Assembly (NCBI GenBank): GCA_904066235.2
Contig: CAJFCV020000003.1
Coordinates: 310,001 to 374,000, forward strand
Origin: Bursaphelenchus xylophilus
Taxonomy: Eukaryota; Nematoda; Chromadorea; Rhabditida; Aphelenchoididae
Direction of reading: 5' to 3'
DNA: 64,000 bases
Part shown: positions 43,315 through 54,600 of the stretch, in pieces
Position numbering within the stretch: the first letter of the stretch is position 1
Layout of the letters: the number at the start of each line of letters is the position of its first letter
Made by a program: the position numbers and the translations under genes
The notes under the pieces: model-generated
What the model was told of the DNA's origin: nothing
Seen by the model: the letters and a program-made list of their open reading frames with translations, nothing else
Database searches by the model: none

Positions 43315-44850
43315 TTATCCAGGTGCTGACGGCCGACAAACTCCACAACCATTGCCATATGGAGCGCAACAAGGCAACGGAGGCGCACAACACGGCGGCT
43401 TGGCTAAAAATCCATTTTTCAGTTTATGTACATCTATACATTTACCCAAATATACACAAGTATATAATGCGAAAAAAGACAATGCTCCGCGAAAAAATCC
43501 GATATTGAACTTACACGGACAACAACAAGGTTTCGGACAGCAATCCGTAAATTTGCAGCAGGGTTTGCAACATGGCTTCGGACAGCATCCACACGCCGCC
43601 GCGCCCCACGCTCCAGGCCATGGAGCGCCCATTCCGCCGAATGATAACCCACCAAATGGCATTCCACCCCACATGGAGCCCCATGGAGAGAACCCACCCC
43701 AAGGATAGCCACCGCCCCAACCACAGGCACATCCGCAACAGTCATCGGCTGAAAACAAAGACGTGGCTTTACAGCAAAGATATACTTTTAAAAAAAAACT
43801 TTTTTGTAAATGCCTATCGGGCAAATAATGAGGGCAAAGTCGCTGCGCCGACTCCGTCGCTGAAATGAAAAGCAATATGATTTTGCCACGACACAATTCA
43901 TTTTCTCGGCGGCTATGCGATTTTAGATGCGACATTGTGCTCATTATCAGACTGTCGGGAAAATAACGGCGGGTCGTCGCATAAAAATATCTGGCCTCAC
44001 CGCTATCGCGCATCAAATCTTCAGCTCCGGCCGCCGTCGCAAACCGATGATGGGCGATTCCGAGACGCGACGATCCACCGTTATTTCCCCCGACAGACTG
44101 GTAGCTCATTTTAGGCCAAGAATGGGGAAGTTCCGGGGATGGTGGGCATGGATAACTGGGTGGAACAACCTCGAAAATCGTCCAAGGAGCACCCTCACTA
44201 CAAGGGATTCGTCATCAAGACGGCGGTAGGCCGTGCCGCGCAATGATCCCACAATTTTACAGGACATAATTGCGTCGGCCAACAGCAGATGGGGCAAAAA
44301 GCGTTGTGACAAAAAGTCTGCAAACTTTTTGAAAGAGCACTTGGCATAAAGGGAAAAATGAGTTCTCAGTCGCATCAAAGATCGCATCGCCGCCGAGAAA
44401 AAGAATTGTCTCGCGGCAAAATCGAATTGCCTTTCACTTTAGCGACGCAATTGGCGCAGCGACATTGTGCTTATTATTTTCCTGGCATACTGATGTACGC
44501 ATACACTACTTATATCCCTTCAAAATGCTTGTATAATATCAAAGCCACAAACTTTGGCGGTTCAGAAACAAAGACAACTTACGTGCTGCAGTTGTAACAT
44601 CCGGTCCCGCGGTTGTGGGATTGAACGGATCGATCGGCTCAACCTCTTCTTCTTCTTCATGCCTCTGTTTCGCTCTTCGAAGTCCGTCATCATCAAAGTC
44701 CTCGTCGTATTCGTTGGCGGAGAATCCCGGATTGAAGGTTCGGATCCTCTCCACGGTCCTCAATCCTATCCGCTCTTCGTCGCTGGTGGGCCGAGATTTG
44801 ACGAGCATTACAAGATTGATAAAGAAAAATAAAACGGGTTTGAATCGCAT
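43315..44850 (-). CDS. Secreted acidic, Gly/Trp- and Cys-rich protein
   Basis: Exons 44583-44850, 43515-43748, 43315-43403 (591 nt, 196 residues; split codons in phase 1 at both junctions). Residues 1-18 form a signal peptide (MRFKPVLFFFINLVMLVKS). About 70 residues of acidic, low-complexity sequence follow (NEYDEDFDDDG, RHEEEEEVEPIDPF). Then comes a Gly/Trp/Pro-rich block (GWGGGYPWGGFSPWGSMWGG) and a Cys-rich tail with repeats CCPKPCC, KPCCK, CCAPPLPCC. Disulfide-linked extracellular matrix, cuticle or antimicrobial-type roles are possible; I do not recognise a named family. Poly(A) signal on minus at 43289-43294, 21 nt past the stop. The first intron (43749-44582) contains three family A copies. 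The antisense frame through exon 2 is an artefact of the Gly/Pro repeats. Confidence 0.75.
43812..43948. mobile_element. Family A element
   Basis: CCTATCGGGCAAATAATGAG to GCGACATTGTGCTCATTATC; right end shortened where the next copy begins. Confidence 0.75.
43945..44100. mobile_element. Family A element, ACGGCGG subtype
   Basis: TATCAGACTGTCGGGAAAAT then AACGGCGGGTCGTCGC; right end CCGTTATTTCCCCCGACAGA. Confidence 0.85.
44101..44352. other. Unique segment within the Cys-rich gene's intron 1
   Basis: Non-repetitive; on the + strand a frame reads MDNWVEQPRKSSKEHPHY then KGFVIKTAVGRAAQ before a stop, with no recognisable family. Could be a captured gene fragment. Confidence 0.3.
44353..44493. 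mobile_element. Family A element, diverged left end
   Basis: AAAAATGAGTTCTCAGTCGC to TTATTATTTTCCTGGCATAC. Confidence 0.7.
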
Positions 44851-45039
44851 ATTAATAAAAAAAGATTTTGAATATAAAAGGAAACTTTCTGGAAAAACAA
44901 AGGCGATCTTTTTTTGATGAAACTCAAAGGAAATGGAATTTAGATAGATTAAGGTTATGGGTCGAAATTTTACTATCCATTTTTGCAGGGCTTTTATTTC
45001 ATAAAAATAGTTTTCCGCTGAAAGTTTCCAAAAAATCCG

Positions 45040-45320
45040 AACTCTCTCTTGTTTTGAACACTCCCCCATTTTGAAAATTGAAAAAAATTGCTGTGACATG
45101 TTATACGATGGAAGATTTTTATCTGCTATTTTTTTAGAAATGATGTTGGATCTTGGTTATCAAAAATTTCTAGCGTGTTTCAAATGAATCGGTGTGTAAT
45201 TGGTAAGTTTTAAACACCTATTTTTTCCAATTTTAAAAAAATTATCGTATAACATGTCACACTTAATTTTTTTAAATTTCAAAATAGGTGAGTGTTCAAA
45301 AAAGGGAGAGATCGGGCTCA
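45040..45320. repeat. Small foldback related to the 22.9-kb one
   Basis: GAACTCTCTCTTGTTTTGAA, ACACTCCCCCATTTTGAAAA, TGACATGTTATACGATGG inverted as ATCGTATAACATGTCACAC, AAAATAGGTGAGTGTTC, AAAAAAGGGAGAGATC. Confidence 0.7.
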
Positions 45321-45436
45321 ATCGAAATTCTCAGCTACTTCTAGGGAAGAGAGTGTATGGAAATGAGGAGAGGGTCAAAGAAAAAATCTTTGGGCAATAT
45401 TTTTGGGAATTTTCCAGAAAAAAAAATATTTTTTTT

Positions 45437-45540
45437 CGCGTCGCTGAAGTGAAAATCAACCCGATTTTGTTGTGACACAATTCATTTTCTCTGCGGCGAT
45501 GCAATTTTTGATGCGACAGAGTGCTCATTATTTTGGACTA
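45437..45540. mobile_element. Right part of family A
   Basis: GCGTCGCTGAAGTGAAAATC to GAGTGCTCATTATTTTGGAC; terminal bases lost. Lies 3' of the cadherin stop. Confidence 0.7.
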
Positions 45541-45600
45541 ATATTCCTTTCAAATAAACTTTTTTTTTTACTTTTTTTCAGAAAAAATATACATTTCACG

Positions 45601-45606
45601 TTTATT
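45601..45606 (-). terminator. Poly(A) signal of the cadherin gene
   Basis: AATAAA on minus, 14 nt past the stop codon. Confidence 0.6.
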
Positions 45607-45619
45607 TAAAACCCGTAGT

Positions 45620-48600
45620 TTACACGTAATTTTGTTGAAAATTCCTCGTCGGAGTTGCGTAATCCACTTCATGATAGAACGCCGTCTCCGCTGATGTATT
45701 GAGATCGTCTTCGTCGCTCAGAACATAGCCCACTTCCATGCGAGGCGAGTAGAGGATTGAGATTGGCTTGGCGTAGTCGGCGGAGACCGCTCGCGTGGGA
45801 TAGTCGTAGGTGGGAGGTGGCTGGAAGCTGGAGAGTGACTGGACATTCATGTAGTTCGAGTGGTAGGTCACACTCGGATTGGAGATAAAGTCCTGCTGAA
45901 AAATTGAAGAATAGTTTTGATTCAGCAAAAAATTTTAGAAAAGGGAAATGATACTGGTAAAATATGGCGCAAGTTGATAGGGAAATGCCACAGATCAGAG
46001 CTCCGCAAGAGCTCAAGTTTATGTCTGAACTTGGGCTTAAACCTTAACATGAATTTCATGAATTATCGAACTTGAACTTGAGCTTTTGGCCCGTCTAGTA
46101 CACACATCAATCATTAAATGTCATCAGAAATAATGAGCAAAGCTTTGAGTTTTGTGGAGCCCCTATTTTCTTTAAATTTTGAGTAAAACACTTCTGGAGG
46201 TATCTTTGCTAACTTTTCATCAACAGAATTGATTTTTTTGCAGAAGTTTAGCTCTCCTAGCATAGTGTATGGTAAGAGAAAGAAAGCATATTTTCAAGAC
46301 TAAAAGCAAAGCGCACGTCAAACTGAGGTGTCCGGAGACCGGAATAGACTCTTCGCTATCGGTTTTTTACACTTTGTCTTGATTGCGCAGAGAAAGAGAG
46401 AAAAAAGACACGCAAAAACGTAATCTCTCGCCCCAAAAATTCCCCATTTCTTCCCCGACAAAACGTTTTTTCGCGTCTTTTTTTGGCAAATGGCCAATCC
46501 ATTCACCGGACTGTTTTAGCTTATCTCAGTTTGACATTCGCGGGCAGCTGGAAGTGGCTAACTTTGTATAGACATTTCTTTCCACCTACCAAGTCACAAG
46601 AGCAACTAGCGTCCTCATTGCTCACGCTCTGCGATCCATATGGATCCGCGAACCCGGGCTCATAACTCTGCTGGAATGGCCGTTGAAAGTCGTAGCGACA
46701 CGCCAAATCCTTGCAGCCCGGCCTTCCACAGGTTGAGATCAGCTTCATATTCGAAATCCGTTGACAATTTTTCGCAACCTTCTTGGTTCGTTGGCGTTTG
46801 CGGAAAATCCCGAGGAGAATAATAGCCAGCGAGGAGGTGGTAATGAAACCGCTGAGAATCACGATCCAGGTTCTAACTGTTAACGCGAATACGGTTACGG
46901 CCTCGTTGAAGGGGCAGGGCTGATGTGGCTGGCAGAGGGCGGCTTTGAGACATCCGAGTTTGGGAGAGCGCTTGGGGAAATTGGTGTGGAAAAACTGAAA
47001 AAGGAAAAAAATATAGGTCTGTCGGGAAAATAATGAATACAATTAATTTTCTCGGCCGTGATGCGATTTTCGATGCGTCATTTCCCTCATTACTCTGTTA
47101 AAGATAGCATAAACAATGCCTAAAAGAAACGGCCCCAAGTGCGAACAAATCCACGCTCTTTTCCGGACAGACTGATAGTCGAAAAAAGTCGTTCTTCTCA
47201 CCTGATTCCCCATCAAGATCTGCTTTTTACTATTCGTAATCTGCAGTTGGCCATTGAATGTCAGCCGACGAATACAGCCATCCAGGGATGCATTGGGAGA
47301 AGAGGTATTGGCAAGGCTGCCAATCTCGATCGAACTGAGCTTCGTCAGAGCCATAGACCTCTTCAGATTGGTCTTCTCGATGGTCTTGAAGTCCTCTCCG
47401 ACCTTTAACATTATTTGGCCGTAGTCGTTAAAGCCGAGCTGAAGATTTGAAGACATTATCAACTAGACTGGCGGACCTGACCCATGGGCAAAAAACGTGC
47501 CATTTTGCATCCGGGGAGTATCAAAAAATGTGGAAAATACCTGTATTTCCAAGTGAAAGACTGCGATTTCAAAAGCGCGCCCGCTCTTTTTGTAAGGGAA
47601 AAGGCGCGCTCTTCAAAACGGAGTTTTTTCACTTGGAGAAGCAGGTATCTTGCTGCATTTTCGATACATCCCGGATGCGAAATGGTACGTTTTTTGCCAC
47701 TGGATCCTGTCCTCTACTGTATATCTACATCTAACAAGAAACAAAATATTGGGGACATTACCGCCTTGCGGCAAAAACCGACTGGTGACAAAAGGGACCC
47801 AAAAAAGGTGGGGACAAGCTAAGGTGGGGGGAAAAACGAACATCACGGTGTGTCGGGAAAATAATGAGTATAGTACAATGTTGCTGCGCCGATCGCGTCG
47901 CTGAATTGAAAAGCACTTTAATTTTTTTGCAAGATAATTCATTTCCTCGGCGGCGATGCGATTTTCGACGCGACAGGGTGTTCATTATTTTCCCGACAGA
48001 CTGATAAGAAAATTTTGCTTCACTTACCGTTATTCTCGTCCATAAAGAAAAGTCGTAACGGTCCTCAAACTCTATCACCTCAACATTCTTTAACCTCTCC
48101 TCGATTTTCAGTTTTATCGTCGTGTTTATCCTGTACAATTCCAGCGTCAGGCTTGGAAATGTGATCGACACTAGTCGAGTGTTCGTTGAAAATGTCCGTA
48201 GGTAAAATTCAACGACATTGTAGTCGTCCTCTGGCTGATTTTCAATCTCTTCCCCGCTAGTTTTGTCAGCTGCACGCCGTTGCAGCCGTTTGCTGGGCAG
48301 ACTAATAGAATTTACAATGGCTGTTGAATTTTTTGGTTGAAAATGAATTGTTCGTTTGAATTGCTCCGTGGGGATCAACTTGAGATATAGGAGCTTGTCC
48401 GATATTGTAGTGTCATCTGAAGAGGGAATTATGATAAAAAAAATCAAGCTCCGACACAAAAAAGCATGTCTATGATATCAGTCTGTCGGGAAAATAATGC
48501 GGATTCGTCGCGTCTTAAAATTGTCCATTCGCTTTGCGACGAGTAGTTGAGGCTGGAGATTTGAGTCAACTGTGACAAGGCAAGACATATCGCTGCGGAA

Positions 48601-51600
48601 AATCCATATTATTTTCCCGACAGACTGATACAAACCCAATTTTGGGTCAAGTCTTCCTCTGACAATGAGCCCATAAAGATGACAATTCAAGCTTGGACGT
48701 TTAGAGACATTTTTGCTTCGAAAAATCCACATTATTTTCCCGACAGACTGAAAAACAGGAAATTTCTCAAGTCCGCTTTTTTTGTGAGGGAAATGGCGCG
48801 CCCTTCAAAATGAAGTTTTTTCACTTGGAGAGGGAAGCATTTTGCCGCATTTTTGATGCTTCCCGAAAGCAAAATCGTTTTTTGCCACTGGATCAGGTCC
48901 CCAACTTAATATTGTTCCAAAATTCCGCTTCCTATGCTTACCATAATTACAAGTATTTCCAACCGCATTATCCTCGCAGACACAGTAATCTTCGCCATAA
49001 AACTTGATTTCTTTCCCATTTCCGCAGTGGTCTTCGAAAGCGGCCTTGTTCTCCGCAACAACATAGCATCTAGTAAGCAAGTTTGTCGCTGTGAACCCGC
49101 CGCGCGACATTTCAACGGATTTTTGATCGACTTTTAGGTTGGCCATACATCCATGGAAATCCGGGGCGGACGCAACTTGTTGATGGGCGTCCAGAAACGA
49201 AGAGTTGCCAAGTCCGCCGATAAAGAGGCTTTTAAAATTTGCAAGCCCAAGACTTGGCCATGAAAATGACTCGAAAGCGGTTGAGTTGCAGACGTCAGAT
49301 TCAACGCATTGAGCTATCGTGAAGTTCAGCTTGCCATCAAAATGTTTCAGCGTAATCTTGTGCCATTTCCCGTCGTTGACAAAATCCACGGACTTCTGAA
49401 ACAAAGGAATTTTATGTGTGTAGGCTTGGAAAGACGCAATGAAAAGATTTTTCTTATAGCGTATACAATTTAAGAATCCAGCCTTAGTCGAGCGGTCGCT
49501 GTAAGAGTAGAAAAAGTCCTTGCCGTTTAGAAACTGCGACCTCCCCTAGCGATTGCTTTGCAAGTGGCGCGCAATTTGAACTAACCTGCCCCGACGAATC
49601 TTATTTTATAGTCTGTGGTGAATACTACAGGGTGCGCCAAAAATATTGGGACTCATATTTTTACTTGCCCTGCGGGCTGCAATGGTACAAGAGCAAAGTG
49701 GTCGCTTGTGCAAACGTGCAATGCTCCCAAGAATCTATCTTCAAAGTTTCAGACAGAGTAGTCGTATACGACACCTGTTCTGCCATTATAAGTGCTCACA
49801 ACTAAGGCCCCTGAGACACGGACCCCAAAATGGATAAAAATTGGAAACACTAGTTTTACCGTTGCATGCTATGGCAGAAATTCACTTTATATGACAGAGT
49901 AGCGGTCGCTTTTTATACACTAAAAATGATTTTTACTTATAATGACGATTACATATTTTACAGCCCGTCAAAGTCGACCTAAAAACGCGCCGTTTTCCAG
50001 AAAACTTCCGTAAGATCAACGATTTTTATGTAGAAGTTTCCATGTAAGGTTCCCAGCGTATTAGGCATCAGTGATACTTTTATAAGGACAACGAGAGTCT
50101 GACTAGTCGTCTTTGAAAAATTATTTTTTTATCTGCTGCCTCTGGGGCATGAAATAGTGACTACAGCGGTAGAATTTACTCTAAGGTTGCTCGTCAAGTG
50201 AGCTTGGACTGAAGATCGCTAAAAATAAATCAGTTGTGTCAGCATGTATCCCGAGTATAGCGTTACGTCGATTTTTACGCTCAAGTACTTTTCAACTTGT
50301 AGTAAACTGCCAAAATATATCAAGCTTCGAAGGACCGTGCCTCCAATCCGCACCATAAAGTTTTTTCCATACAGAAACTGCCCCCTTGTAGGTGTAGATT
50401 TTCTTTTACAATATGACAATTCCCTATGTACACACTCTATAACCACAAAATTTTAGAGCAACACGGGCGATACTGTGGTATTGAGATCGTTAAAAACATA
50501 AAAATCCGAACTTTCGGGATTTTTTTTTTGTTTTTTCGACCAGCGTCGCTATATCGGTCGTCAACCATGATTACATACGTTGTTACGAAGTGAATAGCAT
50601 GTGCTTTAAACACAATAAATTTGAAGGATCTTACTTTCCCTTAGCGGAAATAATGGCCAAATTGATTTCCCGGTCATCCACTTGAAAAGAAAATTTTGGT
50701 CCCCCAAAAACTTTTGAATATTTTTTCAAGTTTGCAATAGGCCCCAACCCTGGCATTACCGTTGCCGTATAGCAAGACTGTTACCCTTGCTAAAACGGCC
50801 AAAAGTTTTGATTCCAAGGCCAGCCGAAAAAAGCTACACGGAATTGATTTTTGTCCCAATATTTTTGGCGCACCCTGTAGACGGACCAAAAAGTCTAGGC
50901 ATGTTTTTACGGTGCGCTGCCTTATTAAAAAAAAATACCTGCATTTTTTTCACTTTTAATCCTAAATTTTTCTTGTTGGTAAACTGAATTCGCAAGGCCC
51001 ATCCGCCGGCCAAAAAGTAGTAGGCAATCTTGCTTCGGACCTGGGAATGTTGTATTTCCGGCAGACTGACTTTAGTCGTATCCCGTAAAATGTATGGACC
51101 AGAATATCGGGACGTCGTATTTTAAAAAAAATTTTTCATTCTGTCGGGAAAATAATGAGCACAACAACGAACAATTTTGCTACGCTGATCGCGTCGCTGA
51201 AGTGAAGAGAAATTTGATTTTCCCGCAACACCATTCATTTTTTCGACGGCGATGCAATTTTCGATGCGACAGAGTGCTCATTATTTTCCCCACAGACTGA
51301 TAGAAGATTTCCACTTACTTTTTCCTCGACTTCTTTCCCAAAAATCCTCAAATTTCCATTGGCCACATCGATCGTCAAGAACGCCTTGTCAACTCTTGTG
51401 TCATCATAAAAACAGGCCAAGACTCCATCAGCCACGTCCGTGGCAAAAGTCATCTCGAATTGGTTAATGTGGGTAATATTGGACAAATGAATGCTCGACC
51501 CGTACGTAAACGAGTAGAATTTGTCTTCCGTTGGATCTTCATTGAACTGAAGGCGCGTTGGATGAGATGCGGAAGTTACTGCAGCCGCAACACGATCATT

Positions 51601-54600
51601 ACTGCAAGTGGTAGCGTCAGAATCGCAAGAATTTCCGCAGAACTCGTCAGAAGTTGGCGTAGGGCAGTTGCATCTGAAAAGTGAGAATTTGGGAAAATGA
51701 AGCACGTATATGAACAGTTGACAACGCTTTTAAACTAATACTTCAAAGGGTCAGTTTTAACACTTCTGTCAGTCTGTCGGGAAAATAATGTGGATTTTGA
51801 GTAGTATAAGTTTGTCGGGAAAATAATGTGGATTTTGAGTAGTATAAGTTTGTCGGGAAAATAATGTGGATATTGAGTAGTATAAGTTTGTTGGGAAAAT
51901 AATGTGGATTTTGGGTAGTATAAGTTTGTCGGGAAAATAATGTGGATTTTGGGTAGTATAAGTTTGTCGGGAAAATAATGCGGATTTTGAGTAGTATAAG
52001 TTTGTCGGCAAAATAATGTGGATTTTGAGAAGTATCAGTCTGTCGGGAAAATAATGTGGATTCATCGCGCCTTGAAATCGCCTTTCATATTTGCAACGAC
52101 TAGTCTAAGCTGGAGATTGATTGGGTGACTGCGATGAGGCGAGACATTTTTGCCCTATTATTTTCCCGACATACTGATATTAGCGCTATTGTTATAAATT
52201 ATAATATTTTTTCCGGAGCCCAGCGTTATTCCCACGTTCGCCAATGACATTAAAAAAGGTCAAAACATATACAGTGACATTCCTGATCCAGTGGCAAAAA
52301 ACGTACCATTTTGCATCCGGGAAGTATCACAAAATGTGGCAAAATGCTTCCCTCTCCAAGTGAAAAAAAAACTCTTTTTTTGAAGGCGCGCTCTTTCCTC
52401 ACAGAAAAAGCAGGCGCGTTTTTAAAATCGGATTTTTTTCACTTGGAAATGGAAGTATTTTGCCACATTTTTGATACTTCCTGGATGAGAAATGGAATGT
52501 GTTTTGCGACTGGATCAGGTACCCCGCTGTAGCTGACAATGAAAAAAAAACACCTACTTCCAAACCACATTCCTCACATGGACCACGAAATCAAAGTTCC
52601 TGTAGATATTCCGTTTGTTCGTCGTCGTCGCTTTGCACTTCCCTCCATTCAAACAGTCGCTAATGCAGAGGTTGATGCGGGCCTTCAAGTCGTAAACACT
52701 CAGCTTGGAGGCGTGTTTATGATAGAAATCCTCTACGAATTTGGCTGCCGTTGTCGTGGGCAAAGTTCCATTTGGATCTTCCATGGACAAGATTATCTTA
52801 TGGCGAAAAGGCGAGAGGAGTGATGATGAAATGAAGCGGAGCTTCTGAAAATACATTGGTGGTATTAGCAGGTACGTATTTTACAAAATATCATGTATAT
52901 GACTTGGAATACCCTATAAGGCACCATAGCAAAATCTAGGTACAAAACAGCGCAATTTGGATGACGGGTTTTCTGGATTTTGTCGGATTTTTTTCCGCGG
53001 CAAAAACTTGAGAAGCATCATAGCAGTGGAGAACCTGATCCAGTGGCAAAAAACGTACCATTTTGCACCCTGTAAGTATCAAAAAAATGTAGCAAAATAC
53101 CTCGCTCTTTACGTGAAAAAGACTTTAAAAAAAAGATGCTTTTCACTTGGAAAGTGAAGCATTTTGCCACATTTTTTGATACTTCCCGGATGCAAAATGG
53201 TACCTTTTTTGCCACTGTACCAGGTCCTGTATACATGATTTCACACCGGAAATTTTGGAATGATTTTCACTCAAAAAATTTCGTTACAGTAACCCTTTCT
53301 GAACTAAAATTTTTTGTTAGGCTAAAATAAAAAAAAAAATATTTTCCTGTCGATTTTTATTTTTCTTTTTACTGTACTGTCACCACATTGCTCTCATTTT
53401 TTTGTATTTTTTTCGCTTTTTAGGGGTACCCGATTTCAAAAGCGCGCTCGCTCTTTTTATGAGGAAAAAGAGCGCGCCCTTCAAAACAGTTTTTTTCATT
53501 TGGAGAGGGAGGCATTTTGCCACATTTTTTGATACTTCCCGGATGCAAAATGGTACGTTTTTTGCCACTGGATCAGGTCCGTCACTGTACAAATTTATCA
53601 CATGTCTTATCGAAAATTCGAGGTCTGATTTGCACAAAGTCTCTACAAAAATTCAACTTACCACCTCCTCATTAAGTTTCATCAGCATTCTGAAAAATTG
53701 AGCGACTCCATTTTCCGTTCCGACCATTTCCACAGCAATTGCATCCAAATTCGAGTCATACCCATGAATCGGTCGATAAACCTCCAATTTAATCGTATAG
53801 TTAACCATCTTGTCATTGGTGACATTTGCTGACATTTTCAGCCTCTCACTTCTTTCTCCAAGGCCATTAAAAATCGCTGAGCAATTGTTAAAAACCATGA
53901 TTTTTTCCGTTGAAATTTCGTTGCAAATCGCCTTGTGGATTGCTGAATCTTGACTGGCTGGCTGTAGGTTTGGCAACCAAGTATTTTTTGGCAAATCCAC
54001 ATCGGAATAATGGTAATTAACAGCATTATTTGTTGCTAAATTATCGATCTGATCTTCAATTACGATATAAATCGTCGAGATCGCTGAATTTCCAGCCATA
54101 TCCGAAACTCTGACGTCATAACGAAGCATTGATTTTAGTTCTCGATCGAATTTTTTGGTCGACAAAATCACTCCATCATTATCAATGGCAATATCCGAGT
54201 TCTCCGTTAAAATTTCGAACGAAAATTTCTGCGGACTTTCTGGTCTATCAGCATCGGAAATCAGCATCTTTCCGATCGTTGAATGGGGCTGTAGATTCTC
54301 GAGAATTCGGAAAAATTCAAAGCCTTCTCGGATTCTCGGAGGATGGTTGTCGACGTCGACTACTGTGACATTAATCATGGCGCGAGAAGCAATAATGTTG
54401 TTGGTGAAGATGACGAGCTGCAGGTTGTATTGTCGTTGAACATGGGCTTTGAGGGGATGACAAATCGAAAGGATTGAGGAGCCTTTGATGCAAAAGTTCT
54501 GAAAATTGCAAATAACTGAAAAAAACTGTAAAATTTCCGATAGCGATTTTCATAAAACGCCTTAGGCGATAGTGTGAAAAAATTAGAAAAAATGGGGTAG

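Noticed and set aside
43169..43708. 179-codon Pro/Gln/His-rich frame on +
   Set aside because: Antisense of the Gly/Cys exon of the secreted protein, and it crosses that gene's introns.
51770..52035. CRISPR-like regular repeats
   Set aside because: Direct tandem of 38-bp units without spacers, derived from a transposon end, in a eukaryotic intron.
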